Shown: piece by piece, positions 14,246-20,382 of the stretch
Position numbering within the stretch: position 1 is the first letter of the stretch
How the letters are laid out: each line of letters opens with the position of its first letter
Assembly (NCBI RefSeq): GCF_014697375.1
Contig: NZ_JACJRS010000011.1
Span: forward strand, 16,571-80,570
DNA: 64,000 nucleotides
Origin: Phormidium sp. FACHB-1136
GTDB lineage: Bacteria > Cyanobacteriota > Cyanobacteriia > Phormidesmidales > Phormidesmidaceae
Reading direction: 5' to 3'
Program-made: the position numbers and the translations under genes
Notes under the pieces: generated by a model
Database searches by the model: none
Seen by the model: the letters and a program-made list of their open reading frames with translations, nothing else
Told to the model about the DNA's origin: nothing

Positions 14246-14428
14246 ATGGCTATCCCCAGAACATCTCCCATGGCCACCACAAAAGAAGTTCTCTCGGTTT
14301 ACCTCGACTCGGATCTGAAGGAAGACCTAGCCGCTATGGCTAAGGCAGAGGAACGGTCAATGGCCTACATTGCGGCCAAAGCGATTGAGAAGGCCGTCCA
14401 GGAATGGAAAGCCAGCCAGCCAAAATAA
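14246..14428 (+). CDS. ribbon-helix-helix (CopG/ParD-like) protein (60 aa)
   Basis: TTKEVLSVYLDSDLKEDLAAMAKAEERSMAYIAAKAIEKAVQEW is a standard RHH fold: one strand, then two helices. Such dimers repress transcription as antitoxins or copy-number or partition proteins. Ribosome site AGGATT precedes the ATG at 14246. No toxin gene follows, since the next plus-strand gene is 0.8 kb away. The first codons contain the recurring TATCCCCAGAACAT motif. Confidence 0.8.
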   Translation: MAIPRTSPMATTKEVLSVYLDSDLKEDLAAMAKAEERSMAYIAAKAIEKAVQEWKASQPK

Positions 14429-14487
14429 ACCCCCATTGGTAGCCAGTGGGGGTGTTGTGTAGGAAGGGAAGTTTTAGAGGAAAGCCG

Positions 14488-14976
14488 TTATTCCATGGGG
14501 GCGTAGAAGGTTCCTTCTACCTCAAAGATGTCATCCTGATTGAGGCGATCCACCTCGACGATGGTGCGGGGTGGGTAAGGGCCACTGCCCCACAGTTCCT
14601 CCTGCACCTTGTTAACCAGGGGCCGATAGCGGTACATATCCGTCACATAGACCACGATGCGAACGGCATCCTGAAGGCTGGCCCCCTCCGACTCAGCAAT
14701 CAGTTTCATGTTCATGAAGGCTTGTCGGATACGGGCTTCAGCATCAGGGACAAGGGTATTCGTCGCTGGGTCAATGCCGCGCATTCCCGCCACAAACACA
14801 TAGTCCCCCGCACGGGTGCCCAAATTCCAAGTGCCCGTCGGCTGAATGGCTCCCTCCGGGGCTAGGGTTCTGACGCCGTTGGGGGACACCATACCGTGGT
14901 CATCCGCCCTGATCTCACCCGCGAACGCCGCCATCAGACCTAGGGTTGACGCTAGTGCCAAAATCGCCCGATTCAT
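14488..14976 (-). CDS. exported RidA/YjgF-family protein
   Basis: A 162-residue protein with a signal peptide (MNRAILALASTLGLMAAFAGEIRAD) and then the RidA fold: TGTWNLGTRAGDYVFVAGMRGIDPATN, DAEARIRQAFMNMKLIAESEGASLQDAVRIVVYVTDM and a C-terminal PPRTIVEVDRLNQDDIFEVEGTFYAP. RidA proteins hydrolyse reactive imines or bind small ligands; a periplasmic form is less usual. GGAG stands nine bases before the ATG at 14976. Upstream is a TTATCCCCAGAACAG motif and a hairpin terminator. Confidence 0.85.
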   Translation of the reverse strand: MNRAILALASTLGLMAAFAGEIRADDHGMVSPNGVRTLAPEGAIQPTGTWNLGTRAGDYVFVAGMRGIDPATNTLVPDAEARIRQAFMNMKLIAESEGASLQDAVRIVVYVTDMYRYRPLVNKVQEELWGSGPYPPRTIVEVDRLNQDDIFEVEGTFYAPME

Positions 14977-15081
14977 CGCGTTATCTCCATCACACCAGGC
15001 AGCACTATAGGCACTACTGAGACACCCCAACGTAACCATCATTACGAAATCTACGGTTATCCCCAGAACAGCCCATGAAAA

Positions 15082-15107
15082 AGCCCTAGGGGAGTTGTCC
15101 TAGGGCT
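15082..15107 (-). terminator. intrinsic terminator
   Basis: AGCCCTAGG pairs perfectly with CCTAGGGCT; on the minus strand it is followed by a run of five T residues. It lies upstream of the RidA gene and would stop minus-strand transcripts arriving from the right. Confidence 0.65.
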
Positions 15108-15212
15108 AGCGTGGGTGAAGTGTGATGGTACAAGCTTACCATGTCGTTCTGGAGTTCACAGTAACGGTCATCGTGGGTAGGGTGGCAAGACAGTCCACTG
15201 GACAGACCTGCC

Positions 15213-15773
15213 ATGACAAACCTTACCGTTGATGAACTGCCCCTCCAAAGCTTGCCAGACCGCTATGGGGTAGCCCGTTCCCAGGTCTTCAACCGCATCA
15301 AGGCGCTGGGCATCAAGACGATTAAGCGGGACAGGAAAGCCTACGTCAACCAAGCCCAGTTGGCCCAACTTGATCACCTCCATGACCTCATCCAGCAGGA
15401 TATGACCATCGAGGAGGCAGCGGCTATCGTCAACCCCAGCACCAGACAGTCCCGCGAGACTCCAGGACAGTACCTCGTCCCGGCAGCGGGAGCCATGGTA
15501 GGACAGTCCTACGGGACAGGACAGCTAGAACTACTGCAAGCCCTGGTGGCTACCCTCACCCAACAACCACCCTCGCCCCCCATCAACCCCCTGGCCCGAT
15601 TCGAGCAGCTTCAGGCCATGGCGGATCACGATTGGCGACCCAGCACTAGGGAACTGGCTGACATCCTGGGCCTATCCTCTCTCCCTGGCCCCACCTTCGA
15701 GCGTTACGGCTTTCGATTCACCAGGGCTGGAAAGAATGGGGCACAAACCGCTTGGAAAGTGGAGAAGCTGTAG
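15213..15773 (+). CDS. MerR/KfrA-like DNA-binding protein (186 aa)
   Basis: Residues 10-50 (LQSLPDRYGVARSQVFNRIKALGIKTIKRDRKAYVNQAQLAQL) form a MerR-type helix-turn-helix with wing. A glutamine-rich linker follows, and a second HTH-like segment sits near the C-terminus (STRELADILGLSSLPG). Similar N-termini occur in the protein at 52351-52929. GGACAG/GACAGTCC sites lie directly before the ATG and several more lie inside the gene, so it may bind them. The stop codon overlaps the small operon that follows at 15776. Confidence 0.7.
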   Translation: MTNLTVDELPLQSLPDRYGVARSQVFNRIKALGIKTIKRDRKAYVNQAQLAQLDHLHDLIQQDMTIEEAAAIVNPSTRQSRETPGQYLVPAAGAMVGQSYGTGQLELLQALVATLTQQPPSPPINPLARFEQLQAMADHDWRPSTRELADILGLSSLPGPTFERYGFRFTRAGKNGAQTAWKVEKL

Positions 15774-15775
15774 TG

Positions 15776-16027
15776 ATGGACTATAGGCTGACCCGCCATG
15801 CCATTGAAGAATTGAGCGAACGCCGCATTCCGCTCCAGTTAGTGGAAATGGTCTTAGCCGATCCAGAACAGCAGTTCGAGGAAGATGACCTTATGGTTTA
15901 CCAAAGCAGATTTGCGGGGACTCAGGGGAAAACCTATCTCCTGCGGGTCTTTGTCAACATCACGGTTGCCCCCGCTAGGGTTGTTACCGTTTATAAAACC
16001 AGCAAACTCAACAAGTACTGGAGATAG
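15776..16027 (+). CDS. DUF4258 protein (toxin-like)
   Basis: YRLTRHAIEELSERRIPLQLVEMVLADPEQQFEE followed by VYQSRF and TYLLRVFVNITVAPARVVTVYKTSKLNKYW is the DUF4258 pattern, a small beta fold in the RelE-like sphere. The ATG at 15776 is two bases after the upstream stop. The next gene encodes a DUF2283 protein; this pairing is common in cyanobacteria and is regarded as a probable toxin-antitoxin unit. Confidence 0.8.
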   Translation: MDYRLTRHAIEELSERRIPLQLVEMVLADPEQQFEEDDLMVYQSRFAGTQGKTYLLRVFVNITVAPARVVTVYKTSKLNKYWR

Positions 16028-16029
16028 CC

Positions 16030-16236
16030 ATGCAAGCCAAATACGACTCTGAGGTAGACATTCTGAGAATCCGTTGGTCAGAGGCTCCTATCGACGAAAG
16101 CGACGAGGATAAACCAGGGGTGATCCTCGACTACGACAAGGACGGCAACATCGTTGGGGTCGAGATTTTGAATGCCTCTAAACGCATCGAGGACATTGCC
16201 CAACTTTCGATTCAGGCCGCTCAGGTTCCCCAGTAA
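16030..16236 (+). CDS. DUF2283 protein (antitoxin-like)
   Basis: YDSEVDILRIRWSEAPIDESDEDKPGVILDYDKDGNIVGVEILNASKRI is a textbook DUF2283 sequence (68 aa). It starts two bases after the DUF4258 stop and so is the second gene of the pair. An antitoxin role is inferred from the pairing and its acidic nature. Confidence 0.8.
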   Translation: MQAKYDSEVDILRIRWSEAPIDESDEDKPGVILDYDKDGNIVGVEILNASKRIEDIAQLSIQAAQVPQ

Positions 16237-16249
16237 TGGAGACTGCCCT

Positions 16250-16570
16250 ATGCCTTCTAAACCCCAAGACCTCGACCGGGGCGACCTGGTGAAGCTCCGA
16301 GACCCCTACCAAGGCCGCTACGGCTATGGCGTGGTGGTGGAGATTACCAGCCGTACCCGCCATGGCCACCCGCGCAACGTCAGCATTCACCTCTACGACG
16401 ATGAGGGACAGCTATTCATCCACCCTGACTACATCGCTAAGGGGCTACTGGTGCCCAGCTATGTAGACTTCCATGTGTCAGAACTGGTCTGGTATCGACG
16501 GGCTAGCGACCAGGGCTACCATACGATTCCTAACCCGCCGGATTGGTCGGTGGATCGGTATCTGGCCTAG
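16250..16570 (+). CDS. hypothetical SH3-like protein (106 aa)
   Basis: The ATG at 16250 follows closely on the DUF2283 stop. LDRGDLVKLRDPYQGRYGYGVVVEITSRTRHGHPRNVSIHLYDDEGQLF suggests a small SH3-like barrel. The last 14 codons (NPPDWSVDRYLA and stop) recur exactly at 16950-16993. Function unknown. Confidence 0.65.
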   Translation: MPSKPQDLDRGDLVKLRDPYQGRYGYGVVVEITSRTRHGHPRNVSIHLYDDEGQLFIHPDYIAKGLLVPSYVDFHVSELVWYRRASDQGYHTIPNPPDWSVDRYLA

Positions 16571-16573
16571 GGA
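16530..16573 (+). repeat. 44-bp direct repeat, copy 1 (3' end of the SH3-like gene)
   Basis: The 44 bases beginning CTAACCCGCCGGATTGG and covering the stop codon are repeated without a mismatch 420 bp to the right at 16950-16993. Confidence 0.9.
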
Positions 16574-16612
16574 AGATTAGACTACCCTTAGCACAACATT
16601 TTGGAGTGAAGA

Positions 16613-16909
16613 ATGGTGGAGTCTTTCAGCATTTGTGATGCGGTTCACTGCCCGTATAGCGGCGTTGATGGGTGCAAGCGCTACATTCACGCTTCCCACT
16701 GTCACTTGGCCTACAGTGCCCCCGGCAAGGTTAGGAAAGGGGTGCTTCCTCAAGCAAGCCAATACTGGCTCTATGCCACCGATGACTACGATTACCAGGA
16801 AGTCCAGGCCGCCCAGGATAGATTTCTAGACTCGCTCGAAGAACAGAGCCGAGCCGCAGCCATCGTCAGTTACTCCACTCCGTACCCAGTCACTTGGCGA
16901 CAGGCTTAG
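16613..16909 (+). CDS. cysteine-rich hypothetical protein (98 aa)
   Basis: Cys and His residues cluster in the first third (SICDAVHCPYSGVDGCKRYIHASHCHLAY), suggesting a metal site; the rest is helical. It lies between the two copies of a 44-base direct repeat and so may have been inserted or duplicated together with it. No family recognised. Confidence 0.5.
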   Translation: MVESFSICDAVHCPYSGVDGCKRYIHASHCHLAYSAPGKVRKGVLPQASQYWLYATDDYDYQEVQAAQDRFLDSLEEQSRAAAIVSYSTPYPVTWRQA

Positions 16910-16949
16910 CCGAGTTCAAGGAGCCTCCAGCTACACTACTGCACCATGA

Positions 16950-16993
16950 CTAACCCGCCGGATTGGTCGGTGGATCGGTATCTGGCCTAGGGA
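16950..16993 (+). repeat. 44-bp direct repeat, copy 2
   Basis: Perfect copy of 16530-16573. Preceded by ATGAC, it reads as a 14-codon mini-frame (MTNPPDWSVDRYLA). It overlaps the 3' end of the opposite-strand gene 16987-17250. Confidence 0.9.
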
Positions 16994-17250
16994 TTGTCCT
17001 GCGGGATGGCAAAGGGGTCTGAGTGGATTGAGCGATGTTTGGCAATCACCTGACGCATCTCTTCCCTTGCAGCTTGATTCCCTTGGTTCTTAGTATCCAG
17101 AGGTTCTGAGAAGTCTGGGGCAACTAGGAAGGCATTGCCCTCCTTATCAAAGGCCAACCGCATCTCGGTCACATTGACAAAGGGTTCTAAGTCTCGCAGG
17201 AGATGTCGGAAAGTTTCGTACATCTGAGCGATTTGCAGTTTTGACAGCAT
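16987..17250 (-). CDS. hypothetical protein (87 aa)
   Basis: The N-terminus MLSKLQIAQMYETFRHLLRDLEPFV resembles that of the small protein at 51267-51476 (MTLSKFQLQEYMGLFRYLLETD). The remainder is charged. The similarity hints at a family of short element-borne proteins, but no function is known. Confidence 0.5.
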   Translation of the reverse strand: MLSKLQIAQMYETFRHLLRDLEPFVNVTEMRLAFDKEGNAFLVAPDFSEPLDTKNQGNQAAREEMRQVIAKHRSIHSDPFAIPQDNP

Positions 17251-17290
17251 GGCTCTGGATCACTAGATATGGACATTCATACTAAACGGT

Positions 17291-17307
17291 GGACAGTCCT
17301 ACAGGAC
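17291..17307. repeat. 17-bp inverted repeat, left copy
   Basis: GGACAGTCCTACAGGAC here is matched by its exact reverse complement at 18218-18234, so the two enclose the DUF559-like gene. The core GGACAGTCC also occurs inside and before the 15213 gene. Confidence 0.7.
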
Positions 17308-17313
17308 AGCCCT

Positions 17314-18162
17314 CTAGAGCACCTGGGCGTAGGGCGTTGTTGCCTCCGGTCGGCGCTGCTCCTTGAGAATGGACACAAACTCGGACACCACCTGCTGAGG
17401 TTGCTGTAGACAGTCCTTAGCCGTAAACCGCACCGTAGGCAGTCCCGCCCTCAACAGCACTCGGTCACGGGCATAGTCGCGCACCGCCTGACCCTGTTCA
17501 TTGTGGTGTTGTCCATCCACCTCCAGAACGAGACACACCCCCTGGTAGAACACCATGAAGTCCACCTCCACCCGGCCCGTAAGCTGGCTATCGCTCACGA
17601 GGGTATCCTTCAGCCCCACTCGCCCCCGGACATTGGCAAAGTAGAGTAGTCCTGTCTCCTCCAGGGCTTTAGCAATGCGGATCTCAGCTTCAGAACGAAG
17701 GTACAGCCCGCCCCATTCTTGGGTATAGTTGCCCCCTGGCCCACCCTGAGCATTGCCAGGGCCGGGAGGTGGGGTAGACGTTATCCCGACGATAAACTCA
17801 ACCTGGGCCTTGTATGCCTCATTACAAAAGATGTGCCAATGGTGTTGAGACCCTGCGCCCCCTGGTTGACCCGCATAGGCAATGTGGAACACCCCTTCTT
17901 TGACCAGGTAGACGAATCTAGGACGGGTATGGTTGTAGAGCCAAGCATTAAACTTTTTCCGTGCCTTTGCCCTCGCGGCCCCCTTGAGGTTGCGGCCCGA
18001 TGCACTCAGGGCCAAGAACACGTCCAGCAGCTTTCCAGTGGGCACGAGATAGGAATAGGGTAGGTTGCCACCAATGGAAACAAGGGTGTCACTGGTTCCT
18101 GAATGGCCATTGGCATTGAGGTTGATGTCTAGTGACTGAGGATCATCCGCTGGAGAAGGCAT
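17314..18162 (-). CDS. DUF559/PD-(D/E)XK endonuclease-like protein
   Basis: The C-terminal third has LRSEAEIRIAKALEETGLLYFANVRGR, RVEVDFMVFYQGVCLVLEVDGQHH and YARDRVLLRAGLPTVRFTAKDC, the E...D-xn-E-V-D pattern of Vsr/DUF559-like nucleases. The N-terminal part carries a long Gly/Pro-rich linker (STPPPGPGNAQGGPGGNY) after a domain with an NHTRPRFVYLVKEG segment. Start uncertain: ATG at 18162 is placed after the inverted repeat; the frame remains open to 18363. It is flanked by a 17-base inverted repeat, so it may move as a unit. Confidence 0.7.
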   Translation of the reverse strand: MPSPADDPQSLDINLNANGHSGTSDTLVSIGGNLPYSYLVPTGKLLDVFLALSASGRNLKGAARAKARKKFNAWLYNHTRPRFVYLVKEGVFHIAYAGQPGGAGSQHHWHIFCNEAYKAQVEFIVGITSTPPPGPGNAQGGPGGNYTQEWGGLYLRSEAEIRIAKALEETGLLYFANVRGRVGLKDTLVSDSQLTGRVEVDFMVFYQGVCLVLEVDGQHHNEQGQAVRDYARDRVLLRAGLPTVRFTAKDCLQQPQQVVSEFVSILKEQRRPEATTPYAQVL

Positions 18163-18217
18163 CGTTACACCCTGACCTACTCCCCTAGCATTCCCAGGAT
18201 GGTAATCAAGTGAAACA

Positions 18218-18234
18218 GTCCTGTAGGACTGTCC
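18218..18234. repeat. 17-bp inverted repeat, right copy
   Basis: Exact reverse complement of 17291-17307. Itself it forms ACAGTCC-TGTA-GGACTGT, an inverted repeat that could be an operator for the nuclease gene starting at 18162. Confidence 0.7.
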
Positions 18235-18391
18235 TATGGGATTGCGCCGAAAGTAATACCCATCGAACGTGAGGCTAAGCACCATCCAAGGGCTGATAGT
18301 CCCAGTATGGTGGCTTCCCGCCCTTGGGAGAAGAAAAAAGGGTTTGAGCTTAAATTCGCCCAAACCCTAGACCTTAAACGGCAGACAGCTT

Positions 18392-18598
18392 CTAAAGCAG
18401 CGCAAAGAGAAAAATAGTTCCGAGAAATGCTGCAAGAACCCCCCCAGGGCCACCCTGGCTACCCGATACATCATGGCGAAAACCACATTGATGGTCGAGG
18501 CAGACATAGGTACTATCGCCGTGCAAAACAACAGTTTTTTTGCCACATCGAGGGCAAACAAGTCCCTCATTGTCGCGAAGAGGGCCAATCATCATCAT
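18392..18598 (-). CDS. small zinc-ribbon membrane protein (68 aa)
   Basis: Three ATG codons in a row follow a strong AAGGAGG site; the second or third (18595, 18592) has the best spacing. The protein has CPRCGKKTVVLHGDSTYVCLDHQCGF, a zinc ribbon, then a C-terminal membrane segment (VLAAFLGTIFLFALL). Role unknown; comparable tail-anchored zinc ribbons are common in cyanobacteria. Confidence 0.7.
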   Translation of the reverse strand: MMMIGPLRDNEGLVCPRCGKKTVVLHGDSTYVCLDHQCGFRHDVSGSQGGPGGVLAAFLGTIFLFALL

Positions 18599-18656
18599 GC
18601 ACCTCCTTAGCAAATGCAGAGTAAATTTAACCACGCTCCGACCATAACACACATTA

Positions 18657-18672
18657 CCTAAAGTTCTTTAGG
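18657..18672. promoter_or_regulatory. palindrome CCTAAAG-TT-CTTTAGG
   Basis: Perfect seven-base arms around TT. A further half-site CTTTAGG with GTAAAG follows at about 18739. They lie in the divergent region between the zinc-ribbon gene and the XRE gene at 18795 and are likely operators of the latter. Confidence 0.55.
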
Positions 18673-18794
18673 CTTTTTATTTTACGCTAAATTCTTTACA
18701 CAGGGCTATTTATGCCATATACTTGCGGCAAGACACTTTAGGTAAAGCCAGATCCGCTAAGGCTTCCAAGAGTCCATAGATATAGAGGTTTGCA

Positions 18795-19280
18795 ATGGAT
18801 TGGGAATACAGGCCGCGAATTGCATCCCTGCGAGAGGGAAAACAGCTAACTCAGCTAGAGCTAGCTCAGCAAGTGGGCGTGACAGAGACCACTATCGCAA
18901 ATTGGGAGAAGGGGAGGAGTGGTGTTGAGTGGTTAGACCGACTCATTCGCCTATGCGCGGCATTAGAGTGTACGCCTGAAGATCTGCTCAGTTATATTCC
19001 TCGTATCTCAGAAGGTGACGAATCTTTTAGTGCCATGGTTCGTCTTATAGAGGATTCCCATCAGGATTCGCAGCTAGCCTCTAGCGAAGAGGAGGACAAT
19101 ATTAGTTCACAGCTAATCCAGGAAATTACGGAGAATGGAGGTACTTTCTCTCAAATAGTTAAATTAATTGAGGTAGGACAGCAGGCCCAAGCCAAGCAGC
19201 TATCCATGAAGGCCATACTATCTCCCATGAAAAGTTCAGCCAGAATCAAGGTTAGGAAATCAACACCATCGAAATCCTAG
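18795..19280 (+). CDS. XRE-family regulator (161 aa)
   Basis: Residues 5-65 are a Cro/CI HTH: IASLREGKQLTQLELAQQVGVTETTIANWEKGRSGVEWLDRLIRLCAALECTPEDLL. The C-terminal 90 residues have two related segments (SFSAMVRLIEDSHQDSQ and TFSQIVKLIEVGQQAQAKQ), perhaps a ligand or dimer part. GAGG lies seven bases before the ATG. Same strand and 127 bases before the PIN-like/DUF1822 gene, so it may control that module. Confidence 0.85.
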   Translation: MDWEYRPRIASLREGKQLTQLELAQQVGVTETTIANWEKGRSGVEWLDRLIRLCAALECTPEDLLSYIPRISEGDESFSAMVRLIEDSHQDSQLASSEEEDNISSQLIQEITENGGTFSQIVKLIEVGQQAQAKQLSMKAILSPMKSSARIKVRKSTPSKS

Positions 19281-19407
19281 TACCTTTGCTCTTGGTTGAA
19301 GTTTTTATTGTCGTTTGTTTTAGGGCGGCTCGATAGCTAGTTAAAATAGTAAGAACTAGCTCAGGGTGTTATAAACAATCAGCATCTACTATCAACCAGG
19401 AGTACTT

Positions 19408-20352
19408 ATGAAAGTTCTGGTTCACTATCCAACCCTCCTCCATAATTTGCTTCAGTATGGTACGAACCCACCACTTGAGCATGTTGATAGGCTTTGGCAT
19501 CGCTTAAAAACTAGCCATCTTCAAGTTTATATCTCTCAACGAGGTCTAAACGTTATCAGAAATGAACTTTCTAGCACCATTGCGAACAACGTTATGGGAA
19601 GGATTCAGGATGTCTTTCAGGTTTGTCCAAATCCAAGTCCACTACAGCTAGAAGAGGCGAAACGGAGTTTTATCGGTGGCAACTATGAAGAATTAGTAGA
19701 AATCTGTAGTACTCGATTGATGCAGATAGACTATATTCTTTCCGATATCCCTTGTGCGTTTCATTCATTTGGTTTGAGAGAGATTCAGTTAGACCGTGAT
19801 ATTGTCACTGTACTGCGAGGAGAAAACAGTTCCTTGAAATCCTTCCCTGCTTTAATGAAAGGGAATTTCTCAAGTCTTTGGTTTCTCGAAAATTATTTAA
19901 GAGAAACACCAGATTACTCAAGTAAGACCACGTTAAGTCAGTGGTTTAGAGAAAATCGTTCGGCTAGAAACTGGCATCCTCTTGAAGCCTTCAATGTCAA
20001 ATCCTATGTCGAGACTACCGCAAGAAGTAGAAAATTTAGACGAGGAAAACTTATTCATTTGGGGCCACCACATCTAAACAACGCAAATTCTGTGATCTTA
20101 GTTATTGCAGTTGCAAATCCTCAACGAGAGTTTAACGTTACTATGGAAATCCTGCCCAGCCAAAGTAATTCCGTGTTGCCAAGGAACTTATTATGTCAAA
20201 TATTGGATGTGACAGATACATGTGTTGCTCAAGAGGAAACTGGCTACAACACACCAGCAATCTCGATGGAAATAGAAGGAGAAGCAGGTGAAAGAGTAAG
20301 TATCCTTATTCAGCATCAAGGTTTTATCCATAGAGAAGACCTTGTAATTTGA
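19408..20352 (+). CDS. degenerate PIN-like domain fused to DUF1822
   Basis: The first 125 residues follow the PIN layout: MKVLVHYPTLLHNLL where active PIN proteins have LxDTNVLL, then a helix-strand pair ending ISQRGLNVIRNEL, and NYEELVEICSTRLMQIDYILSD where active ones have DxxDAL..A......DYIVTRD. Key acidic residues look replaced (first Asp by His), so it is probably a binding rather than cutting domain. From about residue 210 (NANSVILVIAVANPQREFNVTMEILPSQSNSVLPRNLLCQIL and a GEAGERVSILIQ end) it is DUF1822, a cyanobacterial domain usually next to CHAT or sigma genes. 30 bases separate it from the CHAT gene, an operon. ATG preceded by AGGAG. Confidence 0.7.
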   Translation: MKVLVHYPTLLHNLLQYGTNPPLEHVDRLWHRLKTSHLQVYISQRGLNVIRNELSSTIANNVMGRIQDVFQVCPNPSPLQLEEAKRSFIGGNYEELVEICSTRLMQIDYILSDIPCAFHSFGLREIQLDRDIVTVLRGENSSLKSFPALMKGNFSSLWFLENYLRETPDYSSKTTLSQWFRENRSARNWHPLEAFNVKSYVETTARSRKFRRGKLIHLGPPHLNNANSVILVIAVANPQREFNVTMEILPSQSNSVLPRNLLCQILDVTDTCVAQEETGYNTPAISMEIEGEAGERVSILIQHQGFIHREDLVI

Positions 20353-20382
20353 TTGATTTTTCAGCAATACTAGGTGTTCACA

